Position numbers and translations under genes: made by a program. The notes beneath the pieces were generated by a model. It ran no database searches, had not been told where the DNA came from, and saw nothing but the letters and a program-made list of their open reading frames with translations. A stretch of 64,000 bases of DNA, taken from Limimaricola sp. (GTDB lineage: Bacteria; Pseudomonadota; Alphaproteobacteria; Rhodobacterales; Rhodobacteraceae). Positions 27,547-34,531 of the stretch are shown here, piece after piece. Where the stretch lies: positions 496,001-560,000 of the forward strand of contig NZ_WGLM01000005.1 in assembly GCF_016125575.1 (NCBI RefSeq), written 5' to 3'. Every line of letters starts with the position of its first letter. The first letter of the stretch is position 1.

Positions 27547-27623
27547 CGGGCTATAGCGCAGCCTGGTAGCGCGTCTGTCTGGGGGACAGAAGGTCGCAGG
27601 TTCAAGTCCTGCTAGCCCGACCA
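27547..27623 (+). tRNA. tRNA-Pro (anticodon GGG)
   Basis: This is a 77-nt cloverleaf with encoded CCA. The acceptor stem is CGGGCTA/TAGCCCG and the D-stem GCGC/GCGC. The anticodon stem TCTGT/ACAGA encloses the loop CTGGGGG, placing anticodon GGG at 27581-27583. The T-arm is GCAGG-TTCAAGT-CCTGC. It reads proline codons CCC (and CCU by wobble). It lies in the gap after merR, followed within a few bases by a rho-independent terminator. Confidence 0.97.
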
Positions 27624-27628
27624 ACCAC

Positions 27629-27663
27629 CGCCCGCCTCGGGGTTTCGTCCCGGCGGGCGTTTT
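27629..27663 (+). terminator. rho-independent terminator after tRNA-Pro
   Basis: An 8-bp GC-rich stem, CGCCCGCC/GGCGGGCG (27629-27636 with 27652-27659), is extended by an inner CGGG/CCCG pairing. A TTTT tract follows at 27660-27663. It sits 6 nt past the CCA of tRNA-Pro and insulates dcd, whose ribosome site lies just beyond. Confidence 0.85.
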
Positions 27664-27682
27664 CATGAGCGGAGGCCCGCGA

Positions 27683-28759
27683 ATGACCGGAGTGCTGCCC
27701 AGCCAACGCATTCGCGCGCTGATCGCCGATGGCAGCCTTGCCGCCGACTCGCCCATCACCCCCGAACAGGTACAGCCTGCCAGCCTCGACCTGCGGCTGG
27801 GCCACGTGGCCTACCGCGTGCGGGCCTCGTTTCTGGCCGGCGCCGACGCCCGTGTGGCCGACCGTCTGGCCGAGTTCGAGATGCACCGGATCGACCTTGC
27901 CGGGGGCGCGGTGCTGGAAAAGGGCTGCGTCTACCTCGTGCCGTTGATGGAACGGCTGGCCCTGCCCGCCGGCCTGCAGGCCGTGGCCAATGCCAAGAGT
28001 TCCACCGGCCGGCTGGACCTGTTGACCCGCACGATCACCGATGGCGGGGTCGAGTTCGACCGGATCGCGCCGGGCTATACCGGCCCGCTTTACGCCGAGA
28101 TCTGCCCGCGCTCGTTCTCGGTGCTGGTGCGGCCGGGAATGCGGCTGAACCAAGTGCGCTTTCGCGAGGGGCATGCCGTGCTGTCGGACGCGGCGCTGCG
28201 CGCGCTGCATGCCCAGACGCCGCTGGTCGACGGCGAAGCGGTCATTTCCGACGGGCTTGGCTTTTCGGTTGATCTGGCGCCGGGCGATGGCCAGTTGGCA
28301 GGCTACCGCGCCAAACCGCATACCGGCGTGATCGACCTTGACCGGCTGGGGCACTACGCCCCCGCCGATTTTTGGGAAGCGATCACCACGCCCGACCGCC
28401 GCATCATCCTTGATCCCGGCGCGTTCTACATCCTTGTCAGCCGCGAGGCGGTGACGATCCCGCCCGACCACGCCGCCGAAATGGCCCCCTATCTGGCGAT
28501 GGTGGGCGAGTTCCGGGTGCATTACGCGGGCTTCTTCGATCCCGGATTCGGCGACCGGCGGGCCGGCGGCGCAGGCTCGCGCGGGGTGCTCGAGGTGCGC
28601 TGCCACGAGGCACCCTTTGCGCTGGAGCACGGGCAGGTCGTTGGGAGACTGGTTTACGAGAAGATGGCCGAGGTGCCCGACCAGCTTTACGGGCAGGGCA
28701 TCGCCTCGAACTACCAAGGCCAGGGCCTGAAACTGTCCAAGCATTTTCGCCATTCCTGA
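27683..28759 (+). CDS. dcd: dCTP deaminase, two-domain form
   Basis: This 358-residue protein is about twice the length of E. coli Dcd (about 190) and is the duplicated form common in alphaproteobacteria. The N-terminal half has the nucleotide-binding NAKSSTGRLDLLTRTITDGG and the catalytic-region GYTGPLYAEI. The C-terminal half repeats the fold, with HYAGFFDPGFG, LEVRCHEAPFALEHGQVVGRL and the closing SNYQGQGLKLSKHF. It makes dUTP from dCTP for thymidylate synthesis. I start at the ATG at 27683, with GGAGG 8 nt upstream. The ATG at 27665 lacks a ribosome site and abuts the terminator. Confidence 0.92.
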   Translation: MTGVLPSQRIRALIADGSLAADSPITPEQVQPASLDLRLGHVAYRVRASFLAGADARVADRLAEFEMHRIDLAGGAVLEKGCVYLVPLMERLALPAGLQAVANAKSSTGRLDLLTRTITDGGVEFDRIAPGYTGPLYAEICPRSFSVLVRPGMRLNQVRFREGHAVLSDAALRALHAQTPLVDGEAVISDGLGFSVDLAPGDGQLAGYRAKPHTGVIDLDRLGHYAPADFWEAITTPDRRIILDPGAFYILVSREAVTIPPDHAAEMAPYLAMVGEFRVHYAGFFDPGFGDRRAGGAGSRGVLEVRCHEAPFALEHGQVVGRLVYEKMAEVPDQLYGQGIASNYQGQGLKLSKHFRHS

Positions 28760-28819
28760 CGCTTCCCAAGGGACAGCAATCGGCTATCCTGCCGCTGCGA
28801 CTTGCAGGAGGGCAGACCG

Positions 28820-29926
28820 ATGCGCGACGACACCACGACATTCATGGCGATGAAGGGGGCGGGCTATTATTCGCGCGCCACGGTTGGCGCCCGCGACGTG
28901 ATCAATGCCGCGGCACCGCAGGTGGCGCAGGCGCTGGCTGCCCAGAACCTCGCGCCCGAGGGCGGGCCGATCACCGTCACCGACATGGGCTGCGCCGATG
29001 GCGGCACCTCGATCCAAATGTGGGGCAAGGTGCTGGGCGATCTGCGCGCCGCCCTGCCCGGCCGGCCGATTCAGCTGATCTACACGGATCTGCCGCGCAA
29101 CGATTTCAGCCAGCTCTTTCGCATCGTGCATGGCCAGACCGAGATCGAAAGCAGGCTGGGCGCGATCCCCGATCTTTACCCGATGGCCTCGGCCACCTCG
29201 TTTCATCGCCGGATCGTGCCGCCCGGCACGCTGCACCTGGGCTTCTCGGCGACGGCCAGCCACTACATCAGCGAAACCCCCTGCGACATTCCCGACCACG
29301 TGCACATGGTGGGCGCGCGCGGCGCGGTGCGCGACGCCTACCGCGCGCAAGGGGCCAAGGACTGGGACAGCTTCCTGACCAACCGCGCGGCGGAACTGGC
29401 GCCGGGCGGGCGGCTGGTTCTCTACAATTTCGGCATCGACGAAGAGGGCCGATACCTCGGCCATACCGGCGGGCCGTCGATGTTCGACACCTTCGCGCGG
29501 CTCTGGCACGCGCTGGTCGAGGATGGCACGATTACCGAGGCCGAGTTTGCCGCCACCAACTTTCCGCAGGTCTACCGCACGGTCGAGGAATTCGCGGCCC
29601 CCTTCCGCGATGACGGCAGCGCGGTCAGCCGGGCGGGCCTGCGGCTGGAACAGATCGGCACCAAGGTGACGCGCTGTCCCTTCGCCGCGGCCTTCGAGGA
29701 CGACCACCACGACGCCGCGCGCTTTGCCCGCGAATACATCCCCACGCTGCGCAGCTGGTCGGAACCGACGTTCGTTTCGGGTCTGGCCAAGACCCGGAGC
29801 GCGACCGAGATCGCCGCCATCGTCGACCGCTTCTATGCCAGCTACGAAGACGAGGTGGCCGCAAACCCTGAAGGCCACGGCATGGACTACGTCCATTGCT
29901 GGCTGATCGCCGCCAAGGCGGGCTGA
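28820..29926 (+). CDS. SABATH-like carboxyl methyltransferase (Methyltransf_7-type)
   Basis: This 368-residue SAM-dependent methyltransferase follows the layout of the SABATH family, known mainly from plant salicylate, jasmonate and indole-acetate methyltransferases. It shows GYYSRATVGARDVI (residues 15-28), the SAM loop DMGCADGGTS (55-64), DLPRNDFSQLF (90-100, matching the plant NDLPGNDFN block) and SATASHYIS (143-151). The family methylates small-molecule carboxylates or ring nitrogens; the substrate here is unknown. AGGAGG lies about 9 nt before the ATG. It stands alone between dcd and arsR. The family call rests on motif order and was not checked by a search. Confidence 0.7.
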   Translation: MRDDTTTFMAMKGAGYYSRATVGARDVINAAAPQVAQALAAQNLAPEGGPITVTDMGCADGGTSIQMWGKVLGDLRAALPGRPIQLIYTDLPRNDFSQLFRIVHGQTEIESRLGAIPDLYPMASATSFHRRIVPPGTLHLGFSATASHYISETPCDIPDHVHMVGARGAVRDAYRAQGAKDWDSFLTNRAAELAPGGRLVLYNFGIDEEGRYLGHTGGPSMFDTFARLWHALVEDGTITEAEFAATNFPQVYRTVEEFAAPFRDDGSAVSRAGLRLEQIGTKVTRCPFAAAFEDDHHDAARFAREYIPTLRSWSEPTFVSGLAKTRSATEIAAIVDRFYASYEDEVAANPEGHGMDYVHCWLIAAKAG

Positions 29927-29952
29927 GCCGGGGGGTCAAGGGTGCAGCATCC

Positions 29953-29991
29953 TTGACGCTGGTCAATATTTCCATAATTCATGAAGTATGG
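29953..29991 (+). promoter_or_regulatory. putative arsR promoter and operator, overlapping the start codon
   Basis: A -35-like TTGACG (29953-29958) is followed by an AT-rich stretch. CCATAATTCATGAAGTATGG (29972-29991) is a 20-bp palindrome with one mismatch and covers the arsR ATG at 29988. Its core TTCATGAA resembles sites bound by ArsR-family repressors. A -10 element near 29975-29980 would start transcription at or next to the ATG, implying a leaderless mRNA. No Shine-Dalgarno is present. The promoter assignment is inferred; the palindrome is directly seen. Confidence 0.6.
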
Positions 29992-30320
29992 ATACGAATC
30001 ACGCTGTTTCTGCCTTCGCGGCCCTTGCCCAGCCCACGCGCCTTGAGGTGCTGCGCCTTCTGGTGCGGGCCGGGGCGCCGGGGATGGCGGCGGGCGACAT
30101 CGCGGCCCGTCTTGACGTGCGCCAGAACACCCTGTCGGCAAATCTGGCCGTGCTGGTCGGCGCGGGCCTGTTGCGGCGCACCCGCGAGGGGCGCAGCATC
30201 CGCTATTTCGCCGACATGGAGGGGCTGCGCGACATGCTGGCCTTCCTTCTGGAAGATTGCTGCGGCGGCAATCCGGCGCTTTGCGCGCCGGTTCTCGACG
30301 ACCTGACCTGTGCGTGTTGA
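29988..30320 (+). CDS. arsR: ArsR family metalloid-responsive repressor
   Basis: This 110-residue winged-helix repressor has FAALAQPTRLEVLRLL and the recognition-helix region VRQNTLSANLAVLVGAGLL, typical of ArsR. A cysteine cluster at the C-terminus (DCCGGNPALC and TCAC) could bind arsenite or antimonite, as in C-terminal-Cys ArsR types, rather than the classic ELCVCDL helix site. It lies 9 nt upstream of arsC and probably represses itself through the palindrome over its start codon. Confidence 0.85.
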   Translation: MDTNHAVSAFAALAQPTRLEVLRLLVRAGAPGMAAGDIAARLDVRQNTLSANLAVLVGAGLLRRTREGRSIRYFADMEGLRDMLAFLLEDCCGGNPALCAPVLDDLTCAC

Positions 30321-30329
30321 GGGTCTGAG

Positions 30330-30842
30330 ATGGACCAGAAGATCTACAACGTGCTGTTTCTCTGCACCGGCAATTCCGCCCGTTCGATCATTGCCGAGGC
30401 AATCATAAACCGCGAGGGCCTCGGGCGGTTCCGCGGCTTCTCGGCCGGGTCGCATCCGAAGGGCGCGGTTCACCCCTACGCGCTCGATCTGCTGCGCGGC
30501 ATGAACCATGACGTCAGCGGCCTGCGGTCCAAAAGCTGGGACGAGTTCGCCCTGCCCGACGCGCCGCAGATGGATTTCGTCTTCACCGTCTGCGACGACG
30601 CCGCGGCCGAGGAATGCCCGTATTGGCCCGGCCAGCCGATGACGGCACATTGGGGCATGCCCGACCCCGCCCGCGCGACGGGACCCGAGGCGGTCATCCG
30701 CGTGGCCTTCGCCGAGACCTATCGGATGCTCAGCCGCCGGATCGGGATCTTCACCAGCCTCCCGCTGGCCTCGATCGACAGGCTGGCACTGCAACGAAAC
30801 CTTGACACGATCGGGCGGACAGCCCCCGAGGAGACGGCCTAG
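30330..30842 (+). CDS. arsC: arsenate reductase, LMW protein-tyrosine phosphatase type
   Basis: This 170-residue protein has the phosphate-binding loop FLCTGNSARS (Cys about residue 12). A second cysteine pair region, VCDDAAAEECPYWP (about 85-98), can complete the intramolecular disulfide relay of thioredoxin-coupled ArsC. It reduces arsenate to arsenite. Export normally needs ArsB or Acr3, but no such gene is beside it here. The TAG stop shares CTAG (30839-30842) with the convergent small gene. Confidence 0.9.
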   Translation: MDQKIYNVLFLCTGNSARSIIAEAIINREGLGRFRGFSAGSHPKGAVHPYALDLLRGMNHDVSGLRSKSWDEFALPDAPQMDFVFTVCDDAAAEECPYWPGQPMTAHWGMPDPARATGPEAVIRVAFAETYRMLSRRIGIFTSLPLASIDRLALQRNLDTIGRTAPEETA

Positions 30843-31036
30843 AACCGGCCGAAACGGCGCAGCAGGTTCACCGCGCGGCGGGCCTGCTGCATGTTCTGAC
30901 GTTGGCCGCGTGCCTTCGCGCGTTCCTCCGGCGTCATCTCGCGCGGATCGCGGCCGCGGTTCGACATCGTGCGTATGCCACTATTGATGCCCCTGTTCAG
31001 GACCATCCGCAGGATCGTGCGCAGGATCTGTTCCAT
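30839..31036 (-). CDS. small basic hypothetical protein
   Basis: This 65-residue protein is strongly basic (many Arg), with a short amphipathic N-terminal helix (ILRTILRMVLNRGI) and a closing RRAVNLLRRFGRF. It follows scpB by 3 nt on the same strand, so it is likely co-transcribed and real. I know no function. It might bind RNA, DNA or the membrane surface, but nothing here shows which. Confidence 0.65.
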   Translation of the reverse strand: MEQILRTILRMVLNRGINSGIRTMSNRGRDPREMTPEERAKARGQRQNMQQARRAVNLLRRFGRF

Positions 31037-31039
31037 CGA

Positions 31040-31675
31040 TCACTCCTCGAACATATCGGTCTGATCGCCGTCATCCTCGGCATCAGGGTCGGGCAGGTCC
31101 GCGCCCGGCGGCGGGCGGTTGTCCAGAAGACCAGCGGCGCGCAGTTCCTTCAGCCCCGGCAGGTCGCGTGCCGATTCAAGGCCGAAATGGTCAAGAAATG
31201 CCTGCGTGACCACGAAGGTCACCGGGCGGCCCGGTGTCATCTTGCGCCGGCCAAGGCGGATCCAGTCCATCTCGATCAAGAGATCAATGGTGCCGCGGCT
31301 GACGCTGACGCCGCGGATCTCTTCGATTTCCGCCCGCGTGACGGGCTGGTGATAGGCGACGATCGCTAGCGTCTCGATCGCCGCACGGCTCAGCTTGCGG
31401 GTCTCGACCACCTCGTGGCGCATCAGGAAGCCGAGGTCTGGCGCGGTGCGCACGGCCCATGCCTCGCCCACCTTCACCACGTTGACGCCCCGCCCGGCAT
31501 AGCGCTTGCGCAGCAGCGCCAGCGCCTCGGCCGGGTCGCTGCCCATCGGCATCCGGCTGCCCAGCTCGGCCAGCGTCACCGGTTCGGCCGTGGCAAAGAG
31601 GATGGCCTCGACCATGCGCTCCTGCTCGGCCATCGGCGGGGCCTCGAAAAGGCTTTCGTTCTCGGGATCAGGCAT
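31040..31675 (-). CDS. scpB: segregation and condensation protein B
   Basis: This 211-residue ScpB forms the kleisin-associated dimer of the SMC-ScpAB condensin complex. Recognisable blocks are EQERMVEAILFATAEPVTLAEL (first winged helix), IETLAIVAYHQPVTRAEIEEIRG and the second winged helix TFVVTQAFLDHFGL. The tail is acidic (DAEDDGDQTDMFEE). I start at 31675, which overlaps the end of scpA by 8 nt. The long frame upstream to 31771 is inside scpA. Confidence 0.95.
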   Translation of the reverse strand: MPDPENESLFEAPPMAEQERMVEAILFATAEPVTLAELGSRMPMGSDPAEALALLRKRYAGRGVNVVKVGEAWAVRTAPDLGFLMRHEVVETRKLSRAAIETLAIVAYHQPVTRAEIEEIRGVSVSRGTIDLLIEMDWIRLGRRKMTPGRPVTFVVTQAFLDHFGLESARDLPGLKELRAAGLLDNRPPPGADLPDPDAEDDGDQTDMFEE

Positions 31676-32468
31676 CGCGCGGCCCTCGCTTGCGCAACTC
31701 GATGGGGGCAAAGATGTCGGCCTGCCGAATTTCGATCCGGCCCTCCTTGGCCAGTTCCAGACTGGCCGCAAAGGTGGCGGCAGTGGCCGAACGGCGGCGC
31801 GCCGGGTCCATCTGCCAGCCGTCGGGAAGATAACTGGTCAAATCCGTCCAGTCGCCAGCGAACCCGATCAGCGGACGCATCCGTTCCAGCGCCTCCTCCA
31901 GGGTGAAGATCGCATCCCTATCCATCACAAAGGGGCGGAAATCATCGCGGGTGCGGACGCGGGCATAAGCCTGCATCAGGTCCAGCAGGGTCGCGGTAAA
32001 GGTGATGCGGCGCACCCTTGCCACGTCCTCGCCCAGCCCTCGGGCGAAGAAATCGCGCCCCTTCTGGTCGCGCGCCATCAGCCGTGCTGCCGCCGCGCGC
32101 ATCGCTTCCAGCCGTTCAAGTTGAAACGCCAGATGCGCGGCCAGTTCCTCGCCCGAGGGCCCCTCGTCGGCGGGGTCGGGCGGCAGTAGCAGGCGCGACT
32201 TGAGAAAGGCCAGCCACGCTGCCATCACCAGATAATCGGCGGCTAGTTCCAGCCGAAGCGCCTTGGCCCGTTCGACGAAGGCCAGGTATTGTTCTGCCAG
32301 CGCGAGGATCGAGACCTGCCGCAAGTCCACCTTCTGCGTCCGGCTGAGCGTCAGTAACAGGTCAAGCGGCCCTTCGAACGCGCCTACGTCGACGATCAGC
32401 GCCTCGGCGGCCAGCCGTTCGGAAACGCTTTGCGGATCGGCCTCGAAAGGGTCTTCGGCGGGGGTCAT
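31668..32468 (-). CDS. scpA: segregation and condensation protein A (kleisin)
   Basis: This 266-residue ScpA is the kleisin subunit that bridges SMC heads. The N-terminal block FEGPLDLLLTLSRTQKVDLRQVSI and the helix LAADYLVMAAWLAFLKSRLLLPP are diagnostic. The C-terminal winged-helix part includes AATFAASLELAKEGRIEIRQ. It overlaps nagZ by 4 nt upstream and scpB downstream, within argS-SPOR-nagZ-scpA-scpB. Confidence 0.95.
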   Translation of the reverse strand: MTPAEDPFEADPQSVSERLAAEALIVDVGAFEGPLDLLLTLSRTQKVDLRQVSILALAEQYLAFVERAKALRLELAADYLVMAAWLAFLKSRLLLPPDPADEGPSGEELAAHLAFQLERLEAMRAAAARLMARDQKGRDFFARGLGEDVARVRRITFTATLLDLMQAYARVRTRDDFRPFVMDRDAIFTLEEALERMRPLIGFAGDWTDLTSYLPDGWQMDPARRRSATAATFAASLELAKEGRIEIRQADIFAPIELRKRGPRDA

Positions 32469-33466
32469 GCGGGGGCCTTGCTCAGAAGGCTCTCAAGCTC
32501 TTGCGCCAGCGCGCCGATGTCAACCGGCTCGGGCGTCTTGCGCAGGGCCAGCGCGGCACCGGCCCGGGCCTCGGCCGCTGGCGTCAGACGCCCGGCCGCC
32601 TCGGCGACCGCCGCCATCTCGGACGCGTCGCCGTTACAGTGAAGCGCAACATCACAACCCGCCGCCAGCGCCGCCGCTGCACGCGTGGCCAGCGGGCCCG
32701 AAAGCGCCTCCATCGACAGATCGTCGGTGATGATCAGCCCGCCAAACCCGATCTCCTCGCGGATCACCCGCATCATCGGGGCCGAGGCGGTGGCAGGATG
32801 GTCGGGGTCGATGGCCGAGAACACGATATGCGCGGTCATGCCCATGGGCAGGTCGGCCAGCGCGCGGAACGGGGCAAAGTCGTGCCGGTCAAGCTCGGCC
32901 CGGGGCACATCGACGCGCGGCAGCGCCTTGTGGCTGTCGACACTGGCGCGGCCATAGCCGGGGATATGTTTCAGCACCGGCAGCACGCCCCCGGCCAGCA
33001 GCCCCTCGGCACAGGCCCGCGCGGCGGCAACGACGGTTTCGGGATCGTGCCCGTAAAGACGGTTCAGCAGCACCGGATGCGTCGCGGCCTCGGCGATGTC
33101 GGCCAATGGTGCGCAGTTCACGTCGATGCCGACATCGCGCAGTTCCGCCGCGATCAGCCGGTTGCGCAGCCACTGCGCGCGCAGCGGGTCGTGCGCCCGG
33201 CTCATCTGGTCGAGGGCAGGCAGGTATTCGCGCCAGTGCGGCGCGCGCATCCGCTGGACGCGCCCCCCCTCCTGGTCGATCATCACAGGCGCGTCGCGTC
33301 CCACGGCCTCGCGCAGGTCGGACGTCAGGCGGCGCAGTTGCGCGGGCGTCTCGACGTTGCGCGCGAACAGGATGAACCCCCAAGGGTCCGCATTGGCGAA
33401 GAACCTTCGCTCGTCAGGCGACAGGACCGGACCTAGCGGGGCAAGGACGGCTGCGCCCGGCGCCAT
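32465..33466 (-). CDS. nagZ: beta-N-acetylhexosaminidase NagZ
   Basis: This 333-residue glycoside hydrolase family 3 enzyme releases N-acetylglucosamine from muropeptides in cytosolic cell-wall recycling. It has IDQEGGRVQRM (about residue 63), the catalytic loop KHIPGYGRASVDSHKALPRV (about 165-184) with the DSH dyad intact, and the nucleophile region IITDDLSMEAL (about 255). The usual GHG of the loop reads GYG here, a contact residue and not the catalytic one. The start is 1 nt from the SPOR gene stop. Confidence 0.93.
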   Translation of the reverse strand: MAPGAAVLAPLGPVLSPDERRFFANADPWGFILFARNVETPAQLRRLTSDLREAVGRDAPVMIDQEGGRVQRMRAPHWREYLPALDQMSRAHDPLRAQWLRNRLIAAELRDVGIDVNCAPLADIAEAATHPVLLNRLYGHDPETVVAAARACAEGLLAGGVLPVLKHIPGYGRASVDSHKALPRVDVPRAELDRHDFAPFRALADLPMGMTAHIVFSAIDPDHPATASAPMMRVIREEIGFGGLIITDDLSMEALSGPLATRAAAALAAGCDVALHCNGDASEMAAVAEAAGRLTPAAEARAGAALALRKTPEPVDIGALAQELESLLSKAPA

Positions 33467-34432
33467 TCAGTGCACCATCACCGGGATGCACTGGGTGGGG
33501 TCAAGGTTCATCGCGGCGCAGAACCGGCGCGCATCGCCCATGTCGGCAAAGCCCTTGGCGCGCAGGCGGTAGAAGGTTCGCGCGCCGGTCCCGGCTTCGA
33601 GGATCACGGGATCCTTGCCGGTCATGTAATCGGGCGCCCCCGCGGCGATGCGCAGCCATTCATGGCCCGCCACTTCAACGCTGGGAAATGCGCCCAGCTG
33701 GACAAGGACAGTGCCCGCCGGGATCGGCGTTGTCGTCAGGCCCGGCGGCGTCTGGCGCGCCGCGGCCGCGCTCAGGCCGGATGCTGCGGCCTCGACCGCC
33801 ACGGCACCCGGAGCAAGGCCCTGGGGCCGCTCAAGCGGGCGCAATGAGCGGGCGACACCCGGCACGGAGGCGGGGATGATCACGGGCCCGGTTTGCGTGG
33901 CGGCCGGGGCCGCGGCATCGCCCGGGGCCGTGGCCGCGGCGGCGGCGATCTCGTCGGCGAGCGCCTTGATCTGTTCTTCGGTCAGGGTCTGGCGCTCTGG
34001 CTGGGTTGCGGGCACGACCGGTGGCGCAGGCGACGACGGCGTTGGCCCGGCCTCGGCCTCGGCCCGCGCGACGGCGTCATTGCCGTCAAGCGGCTGCGCG
34101 GCAAGGTCTTCGGGCGTCAGGCCCGTCTGCGGCGGGGCCAGCACAAGGCGATCTTCGGGCGGGGCGGTGCCACCTTCGGCTGCAATGGCATTGACAGAAA
34201 GGCCCAGATGCGGGGCCACTTCGCCGCCCGGATCGGTCGGCGCCACGCGCATCGGCCCCTCCATCGCCTTGACCACCGGAATGCCCGAGACATCGCGCAT
34301 CACCATGCGATATCCCCAGATCCCGATGCCCACGACCAGCGCCAGCGAAACGGCTGCGCCGGCATATTGCACCATCTGGCCAAGGCGCAATGGCTCGCGC
34401 TCGGCAGCGGCATCATGGGTGAAGTCGGCCAT
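33467..34432 (-). CDS. SPOR domain membrane protein
   Basis: This 321-residue bitopic protein has a short cytoplasmic N-terminus and one membrane helix (about residues 22-42, GAAVSLALVVGIGIWGY). A long Pro/Ala-rich periplasmic linker follows, then a C-terminal SPOR domain (VLVQLGAFPSVEVAGHEW onward). SPOR domains bind denuded septal peptidoglycan and recruit proteins to the division site. The ATG at 34432 has GAGGAGA just upstream. It lies between argS and nagZ, an order seen in many Rhodobacterales. Confidence 0.9.
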   Translation of the reverse strand: MADFTHDAAAEREPLRLGQMVQYAGAAVSLALVVGIGIWGYRMVMRDVSGIPVVKAMEGPMRVAPTDPGGEVAPHLGLSVNAIAAEGGTAPPEDRLVLAPPQTGLTPEDLAAQPLDGNDAVARAEAEAGPTPSSPAPPVVPATQPERQTLTEEQIKALADEIAAAAATAPGDAAAPAATQTGPVIIPASVPGVARSLRPLERPQGLAPGAVAVEAAASGLSAAAARQTPPGLTTTPIPAGTVLVQLGAFPSVEVAGHEWLRIAAGAPDYMTGKDPVILEAGTGARTFYRLRAKGFADMGDARRFCAAMNLDPTQCIPVMVH

Positions 34433-34531
34433 GGCTCTCCTCGACGGGGCCACGGGATGCGCCCTTCTACGGGCGGCGGGCCTCCGGTTTCTTGCGTTGC
34501 CTCATGCCCGCCCCCTGCAAATCCGTGCGCT

